A model generated the notes under the pieces. The model was not told the DNA's origin and did not search any database. It worked only from the letters and a program-made list of their open reading frames with translations. Both the position numbers and the translations under genes were made by a program. A stretch of DNA of 64,000 nt from Sphingomonas spermidinifaciens (GTDB lineage: Bacteria; Pseudomonadota; Alphaproteobacteria; Sphingomonadales; Sphingomonadaceae): the NCBI RefSeq assembly GCF_002351485.1, contig NZ_NWMW01000002.1, positions 930,001 through 994,000 on the forward strand, written 5' to 3'. How positions within the stretch are numbered: position 1 is the stretch's first letter; the number at the start of each line of letters is the position of its first letter. Shown here piece by piece: positions 27,630 through 35,805 of this stretch.

Positions 27630-28427
27630 ATGAGTTTCGATCGAGGGCGCGGCGGTGGCCGCGGTGGCCGCGGCGGCAAGGACAAGCGCGACTTTTTCGG
27701 CGGCGATGAGTTCGGCGGCGGCGGTGGCGGCTTCGGCGATCGCGGCGGCTTCGGCGGCGGCGACCGCTTCGGCGGTGGCGGCGGCTATGGCGGCGGCGGC
27801 GGCGGTTTCGGCGGCGGTGGCGGCGGTTATCGCGGCGGCGGTGGCGGCTTCGGCGGCGGTGGTTTCGGCGGTGGCGGCGGCGGTGGCCGCGGCATGCCCC
27901 CGCAGGTCGTCGGCGAGGGTACGGGCGTCGTCAAGTTCTTCAACGGCCAGAAGGGCTTCGGCTTCATCGTCCGTGACGATGGCGGCGAGGACGTGTTCGT
28001 CCACATCTCCGCGGTCGAGCAGGCGGGCCTCACCGGCCTGGCCGAGGGTCAGCCGCTGGGCTTCACGCTCGTCGATCGCGGCGGCCGCATCTCGGCCACC
28101 GAACTCAAGATCGAGGGCGAGCCGCTTCCGGTCACCGGCGGCGGTGCGCCGCGCGGCGATCGCGATGCCGGGCCGCGCGGTGGCGCCGGTGGTCCGCAGC
28201 GCCAGCTGACCGGCGAGCGTTCGTCGGGCACGGTCAAGTTCTTCAACGCGATGAAGGGCTTCGGCTTCATTCAGCGCGATGACGGCCAGCCCGATGCGTT
28301 CGTCCACATCTCGGCCGTCGAGCGCGCAGGTCTACCGACGCTCAACGAGGGTGACCGGCTCGAGTTCGAGCTCGAGGTCGATCGTCGCGGCAAGTACGCC
28401 GCGGTGAACCTGAACCCCGTTCAGTAA
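27630..28427 (+). CDS. Glycine-rich double cold-shock-domain protein
   Basis: 265 residues in three parts. Residues 1-90 are a low-complexity Gly/Phe/Arg region with RGG-like repeats. Cold-shock domain 1 (about 95-162) has RNP1 KGFGFI and RNP2 VFVHIS, and cold-shock domain 2 (about 200-263) has KGFGFI and AFVHIS; a GGAPRGDR-type linker separates them. It should bind single-stranded RNA or DNA as an RNA chaperone. Tandem cold-shock domains are common in alphaproteobacteria; the 90-residue RGG-like head is less so and resembles regions that drive RNA condensation in eukaryotic proteins. Confidence 0.9.
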   Translation: MSFDRGRGGGRGGRGGKDKRDFFGGDEFGGGGGGFGDRGGFGGGDRFGGGGGYGGGGGGFGGGGGGYRGGGGGFGGGGFGGGGGGGRGMPPQVVGEGTGVVKFFNGQKGFGFIVRDDGGEDVFVHISAVEQAGLTGLAEGQPLGFTLVDRGGRISATELKIEGEPLPVTGGGAPRGDRDAGPRGGAGGPQRQLTGERSSGTVKFFNAMKGFGFIQRDDGQPDAFVHISAVERAGLPTLNEGDRLEFELEVDRRGKYAAVNLNPVQ

Positions 28428-28452
28428 CCGGCCGGTCGAAGGGCACGCCCAC

Positions 28453-29274
28453 GTGCGCGCCGCGACGATCCTGAATATCGCCGCGTCGGTTCTTGCCGGC
28501 GCGGCGTTTTCATGCGCGGCGTTCCTGGCCCCGTCACGGGCGCAGGAGGCGGAGCCCGCTGCCACCTGTCCCGTGCCCGCGCTCGAGCCCGTGCGCATCG
28601 TCGCGCGGATGCCGCACGACCCGCGCGCGTTTACGCAGGGGCTGATCTTCCACGAGGGAGCACTGCTCGAAACGACCGGGCAATATGGCGAGTCGGAGCT
28701 CCGGAGGATCGACCTGCGTACGGGCCGCGTGCTTGCACGGCGCGCGCTGCATCAAAGCCAGTTTGGCGAGGGGCTGGGACGCATCGGCGACGAGCTGGTC
28801 GTGCTCACCTGGACGAACGGCTATGCCCCCCGCTTCAACGCGGACACGTTCCGGCCGCTTGGCGGTTTCCGCTATGCGGGCGAGGGTTGGGGGCTGACCA
28901 CTGACGGCAAACGCTGGATTCGCTCGGACGGCAGCGACAGCCTGATCTTCCACGATCCCACCACCTTCGCGGAGACGGGCCGCGTCCGCGTGACCTTGGC
29001 GGGCACGCCGCTGCCGCAGCTCAACGAGCTCGAATGGGTCGACGGGCAGGTCTTCGCCAATGTCTGGCACAGCGACGTTATCGTCGCGATCGACCCGAGG
29101 ACGGGCTGCGTCGCCCGCCGCTTCGATCTCACCCCGCTGGCGCGCGAGGTCGCCGCGCCCGATCCCGAAGCGGTGCTCAACGGCATTGCATGGGACGAGA
29201 AAGGCCGGCGACTCTTCGTCACGGGCAAGGACTGGCCGCGATTGTTCGAGATCGCGCTGCCGGAGCGGAACTAG
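28453..29274 (+). CDS. Glutaminyl-peptide cyclotransferase (plant/bacterial type)
   Basis: 273 residues: an N-terminal signal peptide (to about 30) and a five-bladed propeller of the Glu_cyclase_2 family. Signatures are MPHDPRAFTQGLIFHEGALLETTG (split here as FTQGL near 63 and LLETTGQYGES near 74), GEGLG near 102, and LNELEWVDGQVFANVW near 190. It converts N-terminal glutamine to pyroglutamate in exported peptides. GTG 28453 is the likely start, close behind the cold-shock gene. Confidence 0.9.
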   Translation: MRAATILNIAASVLAGAAFSCAAFLAPSRAQEAEPAATCPVPALEPVRIVARMPHDPRAFTQGLIFHEGALLETTGQYGESELRRIDLRTGRVLARRALHQSQFGEGLGRIGDELVVLTWTNGYAPRFNADTFRPLGGFRYAGEGWGLTTDGKRWIRSDGSDSLIFHDPTTFAETGRVRVTLAGTPLPQLNELEWVDGQVFANVWHSDVIVAIDPRTGCVARRFDLTPLAREVAAPDPEAVLNGIAWDEKGRRLFVTGKDWPRLFEIALPERN

Positions 29275-29294
29275 CCTGACTGCGTTAGGGACGC

Positions 29295-30269
29295 ATGGGC
29301 AAGCTGATCGACGGCAAATGGACAAGCGGCGACGCGGTCGCGCCGACCAACGACAAGGGCGAGTTCGAACGCGCGGACAGCGGCTTTCGTGGCTGGCTGA
29401 CGCGCGATGGCGAACCGGGCCCGGACGGTCAGAAGGGATGGCGGGCCGAGCCCGGCCGCTATCGCCTCTATGTCAGCCTTGCCTGTCCCTGGGCGCATCG
29501 AACGCTGGTCGTGCGCGCGCTCAAGCAGCTCGAAGACCTGATCCCCGTCACCGTCGTCGGTCCGGTTATGGGCGAGCACGGCTGGAGCTTCGCCGAAACC
29601 TATGGCGGGACCGGCGAGCCGCTCTACGGCCTCGACCATCTCCATCAGCTCTATACCCGCGCGCGACCCGAGATGACGGGCAAGGTGACGGTGCCGGTGC
29701 TGTGGGACGAGCACGAGCGGACGATCGTCAGCAACGAGTCCGCCGACATTCTGCGGATGCTCTCGACTGCGTTTGACGATCTGGGCGCGGTAGCGGGCGA
29801 CTTCTATCCCGCCGAGCTTCGAGGTGAGATCGATGCGGTGAACGAACGCGTCTATCCGGGCCTCAACAACGGCGTCTATCGTGCCGGGTTCGCGACGAAG
29901 CAGGCGGCGTATGAGAAAGCTGCGCGAGAGGTCTTCGCAACCCTCGACTGGCTGGAGGCGCGGCTCAACGGGCGCGAATGGCTGGCCGGCGGTCAGTTGA
30001 CCGAGGCGGATATCCGCACCTTCACGACCCTGGTGCGCTTCGATCCCGTCTATCACGGTCATTTCAAATGCAACTGGCGGCGGCTGGTCGATTATCCGCG
30101 CCTTTCAGATTTCGCCGCCCGCATTGCCGCGCTGCCCGGCGTCGCATCGACAATCGACCTCCACCACATCAAGACGCATTATTATCGCAGCCATCCCGAC
30201 ATCAATCCGACGGGCATCGTACCAATTGGTCCGGCCGATGGCCTTGTCGGCGCGGCGGAGGGCGGTTGA
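29295..30269 (+). CDS. Glutathionyl-hydroquinone reductase (YqjG/Xi-class GST)
   Basis: 324 residues, full length for Xi-class glutathione transferases. The catalytic Cys64 lies in SLACPWAHRT, followed by the family blocks SNESADILRML and a C-terminal helical domain with WLAGGQLTEADIRTF and YHGHFKCN. The enzyme reduces glutathionyl-hydroquinones with GSH. Cytoplasmic, no signal. It is separated from the preceding gene by 20 bp and could be co-transcribed. Confidence 0.93.
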   Translation: MGKLIDGKWTSGDAVAPTNDKGEFERADSGFRGWLTRDGEPGPDGQKGWRAEPGRYRLYVSLACPWAHRTLVVRALKQLEDLIPVTVVGPVMGEHGWSFAETYGGTGEPLYGLDHLHQLYTRARPEMTGKVTVPVLWDEHERTIVSNESADILRMLSTAFDDLGAVAGDFYPAELRGEIDAVNERVYPGLNNGVYRAGFATKQAAYEKAAREVFATLDWLEARLNGREWLAGGQLTEADIRTFTTLVRFDPVYHGHFKCNWRRLVDYPRLSDFAARIAALPGVASTIDLHHIKTHYYRSHPDINPTGIVPIGPADGLVGAAEGG

Positions 30270-30301
30270 ACGCGGGCGCCGGCGCCCGCATAAGGCGCGA
30301 T

Positions 30302-30817
30302 ATGTCGCGTACCGCCCTCCTCGCCGTTCTGCCGCTCCTCGCCATCTCGGGGTGCGTCGCGCCGTCCCGGCCGCTGCCCAGCCCCCCGCCGGCGCCCCGG
30401 CCAACCCCTGCGCCCGTCCCCGTGCCCGCCCCGCCGCCACCACCCCCCGCGTCGAGCGACTGGCGCGACTGGCCGCTGACGCCGGGGAACTGGCGCTATG
30501 CCGCGGTGCCCGGCGGGTCGGTGGCGCGATTCGGAGCGGGGGTCGCGACTCTCTCCTGCGACCGGACGAGCGCGAGCGTGACCCTCACCTTTCAGGGGAG
30601 CGGCACCCGCGCGGTCGTGCGGACCAGCAGCACCGCGCGCACGCTGGCGCTGACGCCGGGAACGGGGGGCGTGTCGGTGCGACTGCCCGCGCGTGATGGC
30701 CTGCTCGACGCGATGGGCTTTAGCCGCGGCCGTTTCGTGGTGGAGGGTGTTAGCCCGCGGCCGCTCGTCATTCCCGCCTGGCCGGAGATCCTGCGCGTGG
30801 CCGAGGATTGCCGGTAG
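30302..30817 (+). CDS. Putative lipoprotein, proline-rich
   Basis: 171 residues. The signal ends in the lipobox ISGC (Cys18), followed by a 40-residue tract made mostly of Pro and Ala, which would span the periplasm or peptidoglycan, and a small C-terminal beta domain (about 60-171) with WRYAAVPGGSVARF and two cysteines (in LSCDRT and the terminal EDCR). No family function recognised. It lies 32 bp behind the glutathionyl-hydroquinone reductase gene. Confidence 0.75.
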   Translation: MSRTALLAVLPLLAISGCVAPSRPLPSPPPAPRPTPAPVPVPAPPPPPPASSDWRDWPLTPGNWRYAAVPGGSVARFGAGVATLSCDRTSASVTLTFQGSGTRAVVRTSSTARTLALTPGTGGVSVRLPARDGLLDAMGFSRGRFVVEGVSPRPLVIPAWPEILRVAEDCR

Positions 30818-30835
30818 GGCTTTCCTCCGAGGCCT

Positions 30836-31993
30836 TCACCCCGCCCGAAAGGTCAGACCCGCCTTCGCCGCCAGCCGGTCGCGCAGCCGCTCGCCCAGCA
30901 GCGCCGTCGGCGTCCAGACACCGCCCTCGCTTCCGGTCTCGCCCAGAAGGAGCGCCGTTTCCGCGATCATCTTCGACGTCGAGCCGTAGCCGGGGTCCAT
31001 GTCGCCGGTCACCACTGCCTCGGCGCGATCGCCGTCACTCATCTCGGCGATGAAGAGAAGGTCGTAGAAGCCTGCCTCTCGCTCCTCGCGGGTCGGCCCT
31101 TCGCCGGGCGCCGGCCCCTTGTCGCCGCCGATCGGATTCATCTTGGTGATCGCCTCGGCCGCCGCTTTGCCGAGTTCCCCCAGGCCCGGCGCGATCATCA
31201 TCTCGTCATAGACGAAGTCGGTGCCATAGGCGTGGCCGGCGAGCGCGTTGGTGCGGTGGACGTTCTTGGTGTTGATCGTCGCCATGACGAACGGCGCGAC
31301 CCAGGCGCCGACCGCGGCGTCGTATTCGGGGAGCATGCCGGTGGGCTGCGACGGCCCCTCGAACCCCGGCGTCAGCGCGAAGGGGTTGAGCATCAGCTTC
31401 AGGATGCTGGGGTCGCGGGCGGCGGCGGCCATCGTCGCCTTGGCGCTGGCGAAGGTGCCGCCCGAGAAGGTGCCCTGCATCTTGCGGATGCGGCCCTTCA
31501 CGCGAGGGGCGGGGCGGCCGAACTTCGCGCTGGCCGCACGCTGCGCCTCATAGACGCCAAGGTCGAAGGGGATGGAGTCAAAGCCGCAGGAGAAGACGAT
31601 CCGCGCGCCCGACGCCTTCGCATCGGCATCGTATTTGTCGATCATCGCACGCATCCAGGCCGGTTCGCCGCACAGGTCGACATATCCGGTGCCGGTATGC
31701 GCGGCGGCGGCGACGAGTGGCTCGCCGTACAACTGATAGGGGCCGACGGTGGTCAGCACGACCTTCGTCCGCTCGCACATCGCCTTGAGCGCGGAAGGGT
31801 CGTCGGCGCCGGCGACGATCAGCGGGGTGTCGGCCGGCGCGCCGACCTCGGCCCGCGCCGCTTCGAGCTTGGTGAGCGAGCGGCCTGCCATTGCCCAGCG
31901 GGGAGCGGGATCGCGCTTCGCCAGATATTCGGCCACGAGCTTCCCCGTATAGCCGGTGGCGCCATAGACGATGACGTCGAACTCGCGATCCAT
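30836..31993 (-). CDS. Saccharopine dehydrogenase-like / trans-acting enoyl reductase family protein
   Basis: 385 residues. The N-terminal Rossmann domain has YGATGYTGKLVAEYL at about 8-22 and the AGRS motif near 37-40. The rest matches the saccharopine-dehydrogenase-like family that includes mycobacterial trans-acting enoyl reductases (CGFDSIPFDLGVY near 138). A NADPH-dependent reductase of lipids is likely, substrate unknown. GGGAGCGG ahead of ATG 31993 decides the start. It follows the ABC exporter gene by 22 bp on the same strand. Confidence 0.85.
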   Translation of the reverse strand: MDREFDVIVYGATGYTGKLVAEYLAKRDPAPRWAMAGRSLTKLEAARAEVGAPADTPLIVAGADDPSALKAMCERTKVVLTTVGPYQLYGEPLVAAAAHTGTGYVDLCGEPAWMRAMIDKYDADAKASGARIVFSCGFDSIPFDLGVYEAQRAASAKFGRPAPRVKGRIRKMQGTFSGGTFASAKATMAAAARDPSILKLMLNPFALTPGFEGPSQPTGMLPEYDAAVGAWVAPFVMATINTKNVHRTNALAGHAYGTDFVYDEMMIAPGLGELGKAAAEAITKMNPIGGDKGPAPGEGPTREEREAGFYDLLFIAEMSDGDRAEAVVTGDMDPGYGSTSKMIAETALLLGETGSEGGVWTPTALLGERLRDRLAAKAGLTFRAG

Positions 31994-32015
31994 GTTCCGC
32001 TCCCGATCAGTTTCG

Positions 32016-33794
32016 TTATGCAACCTCATTGAATTGCAGCGCCGCGAGCCGCGCGTAAAGCCCGCTGTTCGCGGCGAGCGCCGAATGGGTGCCGGTCTCG
32101 ACGATCCGGCCGTTCTCCATAACGACGATGCGGTCGGCGTTGCGCACGGTGGCGAGGCGGTGAGCGATGACGAGCGTGGTGCGCGTCGCCATCAGCCGCT
32201 CGAGCGCGTCCTGCACCAGCCGCTCGCTCTCGGCATCGAGCGCCGAGGTCGCCTCGTCGAGGAGCAGGATCGGCGCGTCGCGCAATAGCGCGCGCGCAAT
32301 CGCAATCCGCTGGCGCTGCCCGCCCGACAGTCGAGCGCCGCCCTCTCCGAGGAAGGTGTCGAGGCCCTGAGGGAGCGTGCGCAGGAACTCGGCGGCGTTG
32401 GCCGCCTCGGCGGCTTCCCAGATCGCTTCGTCGCTCGCGTCCCAGCGGCCGTAGCGCAGGTTGTCGCGGGCCGAGGCGGCAAAGATCACCGTCTCCTGCG
32501 GCACCATCGCGATGCGCGCGCGCACGTCGGCGGGATCGGCATGGGCGACGTTGATGCCGTCGATCCGCACCTCGCCCGCTTCCGGGTCGTAAAAGCGCTC
32601 GGCAAGCTGAAAGAGCGTCGACTTGCCCGCGCCGGAGGGGCCGACGACGGCGACCGTCTCGCCAGCTGCCACGTCGAGCGTGAAATCGTAGAGCGCGGCA
32701 TGTTCGGGGCGCGTCGGATAGCGGAAGGTGACGCGATCGAACGACACGCGCCCCTGCGCCGGTTGCGGCAGCGGCTGCGGGTTCGCCGGCGCGGCAATGT
32801 CGGGCGTCTCGGCGAGCAGCTCGGCCAGCCGCGCGGCGGCGCCGGAGGCGCGGAGGAGATCGCCGTAGACCTCGATCAGCGCGCCGAACGCGCCGGTGAC
32901 GAGGCCGGCGGTCAGTACGAACGCGGTAATCGATCCGCCGGTGCTCCGGCCCGACGCGACGTCGGCGACCGCTTCCCAGATGATGAGCGTGACCGCGCCA
33001 AAGAGGAGGAGAATAACGAGCGCAGTCATCATCGCGCGCGTGCCGAACCGCGCCTTGGCGGTGGCGAAGCCGCGATCGACCGCGGCGGCGAAGCGGTCGG
33101 CCTCGCGCCCTTCCTGCCCGAACGCCTGAACGATCTTCATAGCGCCCAGCGCTTCGTTGGCGGTTGCGCCAATGTCTGCCACCCGGTCCTGGCTCGACCG
33201 CGACAGCCGCCGGACGCGCGCGCCCAAGAGGAAGATCGGCAGCACGATCAGCGGCAGGCCGAGGATGAGATAACCGGCGATCTTGGGGCTGAGCGCAAAG
33301 AGATAAACGGTGCCACCGACGCCGACGAGGAGGTTGCGAAGCGCGACCGATACGGTCGATCCGACGATCTGCTCGACGATCGCAGTGTCGGCGGTCAGGC
33401 GGCTGGCGATCTCCGACGGCCGGTTCTCCTCGAACCAGCGCGGCGCGAGGCGAAGGAGGTTCCGCTGCACTGCCACGCGCATGTCGGCGACCGTCCGTTC
33501 GGCCAGCCAGGAAACGAACCAGAAGCGCGCGGCGGTCGCAAAGGCGAGCACCGCCACGACCATCAGCAGCCGGTGGAAATAGGGCGCGATCGCCGCCGCG
33601 TCGCCGCCCGCGAAGCCGTTGTCGACGACCAGCTGAAAGGTGCGCGGGATGTAGAGCGTCGCCGTCGCCGCGACCAGCAGCGCGAGAACCGCGCAGGCGA
33701 GCTGGAGCGGATAGCGCTGCGTGAAGCGCCAGACGACGAGGAGGTTCGAGAGTTTGCGCGGCGGGGCGGTCGGGGCGGGGGCAGCGGTGGCCAT
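32016..33794 (-). CDS. ABC exporter, fused membrane and ATPase domains (MsbA-like)
   Basis: 592 residues: a six-helix type I exporter membrane domain (about 20-320) and an ATPase domain (about 350-585) with Walker A GPSGAGKST near 385, signature LSGGQRQRIAIARALL near 488, Walker B ILLLDEATSALD, and H-loop VIAHRLATV. It works as a homodimer or heterodimer exporting lipids, peptides or drugs. The next gene downstream is the enoyl-reductase-like enzyme, so a lipid substrate is possible but only inferred. Divergent from cysK. Confidence 0.93.
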   Translation of the reverse strand: MATAAPAPTAPPRKLSNLLVVWRFTQRYPLQLACAVLALLVAATATLYIPRTFQLVVDNGFAGGDAAAIAPYFHRLLMVVAVLAFATAARFWFVSWLAERTVADMRVAVQRNLLRLAPRWFEENRPSEIASRLTADTAIVEQIVGSTVSVALRNLLVGVGGTVYLFALSPKIAGYLILGLPLIVLPIFLLGARVRRLSRSSQDRVADIGATANEALGAMKIVQAFGQEGREADRFAAAVDRGFATAKARFGTRAMMTALVILLLFGAVTLIIWEAVADVASGRSTGGSITAFVLTAGLVTGAFGALIEVYGDLLRASGAAARLAELLAETPDIAAPANPQPLPQPAQGRVSFDRVTFRYPTRPEHAALYDFTLDVAAGETVAVVGPSGAGKSTLFQLAERFYDPEAGEVRIDGINVAHADPADVRARIAMVPQETVIFAASARDNLRYGRWDASDEAIWEAAEAANAAEFLRTLPQGLDTFLGEGGARLSGGQRQRIAIARALLRDAPILLLDEATSALDAESERLVQDALERLMATRTTLVIAHRLATVRNADRIVVMENGRIVETGTHSALAANSGLYARLAALQFNEVA

Positions 33795-33896
33795 GCGCGG
33801 GGCCTAGCGCGAAGCGCGGGGCGGGGGAAGGCGGCCGATCGTCCCGGAAAGCGATGCTTGCTTGGCGGGGCGGGCGGCGGCGCCTATCTCCCGCCC

Positions 33897-34865
33897 ATGC
33901 ATATCGCCGCAGACACGATCGCGCTCATCGGTAACACTCCGCTCGTCCGGCTGAAGGGGCCGAGCGAGGCCGCGAATGCCGAGATCTTCGCCAAGTGCGA
34001 GTTCGCCAATCCGGGCGCGAGCGTGAAGGATCGCGCTGCCCGCTTCATCGTCGAGGATGCCGAGGAGAAGGGGCTGATCCGGCCCGGCGGCACCTTTGTC
34101 GAGGGGACGGCGGGGAACACCGGCATCGGCCTCGCGCTGGTCGCCAATGCCAAGGGCTATAAGACGATCATCGTCATGCCCGAGACGCAGAGCCGCGAGA
34201 AGATGGACACGCTGCGCGCGCTTGGCGCCGAGCTCGTGCTCGTGCCCGCCGCGCCCTATTCGAACCCCGGCCATTTCGTCCACACCAGCCGCCGCATCGC
34301 CGAGGAGACGCCGAACGCGGTCTGGGCCAACCAGTTCGACAATATCGCCAATCGCCGCGCCCACATCGTCGGCACCGCGCCCGAGATCTGGGAGCAGATG
34401 GAGGGGCGGGTCGACGGCTTCACCTGCGCGGTGGGGACCGGTGGTACGCTGGCGGGGGTGGGGCTCGGCCTCAAGGAGAAGGACGCGAACATCCGTATCG
34501 CGCTCAGTGACCCGCATGGCGCCGCTCTCTACGAATATTACGCGCATGGAGAACTGAAGTCGGAAGGGTCTTCGGTCGCCGAGGGGATCGGGCAGGGGCG
34601 GATCACCGCCAATCTGGAAGGCGCGCCGATCGACACACAGTATCGCATCTCCGACGCCGAGGGTTACGAGTGGGTTCGCCGCCTCCTTGACGAGGAGGGG
34701 CTGTGCCTCGGCCTGTCGTCAGGGATCAACGTCGCCGGCGCCGTGCGGCTGGCGCGCGACATCGGGCCGGGCGCGCGTGTGGCGACGATCCTGTGCGACA
34801 CCGGATTCCGGTACCTCTCCACGCTCTACAATGACGAGTGGCTGAAGGCGAAGGGACTCACCTGA
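33897..34865 (+). CDS. cysK: Cysteine synthase A
   Basis: 322 residues of PLP fold type II. The PLP lysine is Lys44 in NPGASVKDRAA, the substrate loop is EGTAGNTGIG near 75, and the PLP phosphate loop is VGTGGTLAGVG near 182. It makes cysteine from O-acetylserine and sulfide. Length and motifs are typical of the sphingomonad CysK group. A strong intrinsic terminator follows 1 base after the stop. Confidence 0.94.
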   Translation: MHIAADTIALIGNTPLVRLKGPSEAANAEIFAKCEFANPGASVKDRAARFIVEDAEEKGLIRPGGTFVEGTAGNTGIGLALVANAKGYKTIIVMPETQSREKMDTLRALGAELVLVPAAPYSNPGHFVHTSRRIAEETPNAVWANQFDNIANRRAHIVGTAPEIWEQMEGRVDGFTCAVGTGGTLAGVGLGLKEKDANIRIALSDPHGAALYEYYAHGELKSEGSSVAEGIGQGRITANLEGAPIDTQYRISDAEGYEWVRRLLDEEGLCLGLSSGINVAGAVRLARDIGPGARVATILCDTGFRYLSTLYNDEWLKAKGLT

Positions 34866-34866
34866 T

Positions 34867-34888
34867 CCTCCCCGTCCCGGGGAGGTTT
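34867..34888 (+). terminator. Rho-independent terminator of cysK
   Basis: Stem CCTCCCC (34867-34873) / GGGGAGG (34879-34885), loop GTCCC, then TTT. It begins directly after the cysK TGA. Confidence 0.75.
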
Positions 34889-34975
34889 GCTTGACGTACC
34901 CTGGCGGAGGCCGGCGTCCAGTTGCGCCCCGCTGATAGGAGCGTGTCGCGCCTTACCTGACGTGCCGCAGTTGAA

Positions 34976-34993
34976 CCCCGGCTTACGCCGGGG
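34976..34993. terminator. Hairpin downstream of the NTF2-like gene
   Basis: CCCCGGC (34976-34982), loop TTAC, GCCGGGG (34987-34993), starting 11 bases past the stop of the minus-strand NTF2-like gene. There is no T-run; it may be part of a dispersed palindrome that occupies 34890-34995. Confidence 0.5.
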
Positions 34994-35004
34994 GTACGGC
35001 GTTG

Positions 35005-35460
35005 CTAGTGGACCCTCACCTCTGCCTCGCCCACGCTCGCACGAGGCAGGCCGGCCCCCTTGCAGACCGATACGCCCTCGAAGCTGGCGATGCGCCAATG
35101 ATCGGTGCGGCGCATGAGAATCACGCAGTCCGCAGAGGCCACCGGATCGCCCGTCAGGCAGTCGCGGATGGTCAGGAAGGCGCGGACTTTCATCTCGCGG
35201 CCGCTCGCCGCGCGATCGACGATGATGTTGGTAAAATGGTGGCGCCAGTTGCCGTGCCCGCGCGCCTGAATGTCGTCGGGCACGCGCATGATCCCCGCGC
35301 GGCCCTCGATCGTGTCCATGCCGCATTTGGCGAAGCGCGCATCTACGGTGAACAGCTGCTCCCATTCACCCGCATCGTGATGATCGAGCGCCCAGCAATA
35401 GCGGCTCAGCACCTCGTGCAGTTCGAGCTTGGTGACGGGATCGACGCTCGACAGACCCAT
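35005..35460 (-). CDS. NTF2/SnoaL-like protein
   Basis: 151 residues forming one cone-shaped NTF2-like domain (SnoaL_4 type). It has an N-terminal helix pair with EVLSRYCWALDHHDAGEW, then FxxDARF and the strand HHFTNIIVD. Members are small isomerases, hydratases or ligand-binding proteins; the H/D pair in LDHHD often lines the pocket. ATG 35460 fits the family start. A perfect operator-like dyad lies 19-40 bases upstream, so expression is probably controlled by a ligand-responsive repressor not encoded next to it. Confidence 0.8.
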   Translation of the reverse strand: MGLSSVDPVTKLELHEVLSRYCWALDHHDAGEWEQLFTVDARFAKCGMDTIEGRAGIMRVPDDIQARGHGNWRHHFTNIIVDRAASGREMKVRAFLTIRDCLTGDPVASADCVILMRRTDHWRIASFEGVSVCKGAGLPRASVGEAEVRVH

Positions 35461-35478
35461 GACGACTCTCCAACGCTT

Positions 35479-35500
35479 ATGGTTTGCTGTATCAAACCAT
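35479..35500. promoter_or_regulatory. Operator-like dyad upstream of the NTF2-like gene
   Basis: ATGGTTTG (35479-35486) and CAAACCAT (35493-35500) are perfect 8-bp inverted arms around CTGTAT. The 22-bp, AT-rich dyad sits where the -10/+1 region of the minus-strand gene would be. Size and spacing fit a TetR- or MarR-type repressor; the regulator is unknown. Confidence 0.6.
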
Positions 35501-35529
35501 GAGCGAGGGAGAGGTTGCAAGACTGGAAT

Positions 35530-35754
35530 CTAGGTTCCGGTTCCGCGACCGGTTTTCGCCTGCAGCGCGTCAATCGCTTTCGACGCGTCGGCCTTGGTCA
35601 GCGAGTCGTCAAACGATTCGCCCGCTTCCTCGCTCAGCGTCTTCAGATAGCTCGCCTGGGCGCCGGTCATGGGCTCGTCGCCGGTCGTCCAGTCGTCGGG
35701 GTCCTTCTCGGCGTTCGAGAATGGCTCGGTCTTGGGGTTTTGCGGGTCGGCCAC
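35530..35754 (-). CDS. DUF3072-family small protein
   Basis: 74 residues. It carries the DUF3072 pattern DPDDWTTGDEPMTGAQASYLKTL followed by DSLTKADASKAIDALQ, which reads like a small SAP/TerB-like helical module. GTG 35754 is the start because AAGGAGA precedes it at correct spacing and the family begins MADPxNP. Hydrophilic and cytoplasmic, function unknown. Its leader is nearly identical to that of the small gene at 41624-41812. Confidence 0.75.
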   Translation of the reverse strand: MADPQNPKTEPFSNAEKDPDDWTTGDEPMTGAQASYLKTLSEEAGESFDDSLTKADASKAIDALQAKTGRGTGT

Positions 35755-35805
35755 GGGAAATCTCCTTCGCCGTGGCCAACGCACGATGTTCTCAATGTGT
35801 TCCGG

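Noticed and set aside
27655..28209. Ala/Ser-rich frame inside the cold-shock gene
   Set aside because: It is a frame-shifted shadow of the Gly-rich repeats; the frame with two intact cold-shock domains is the coding one.
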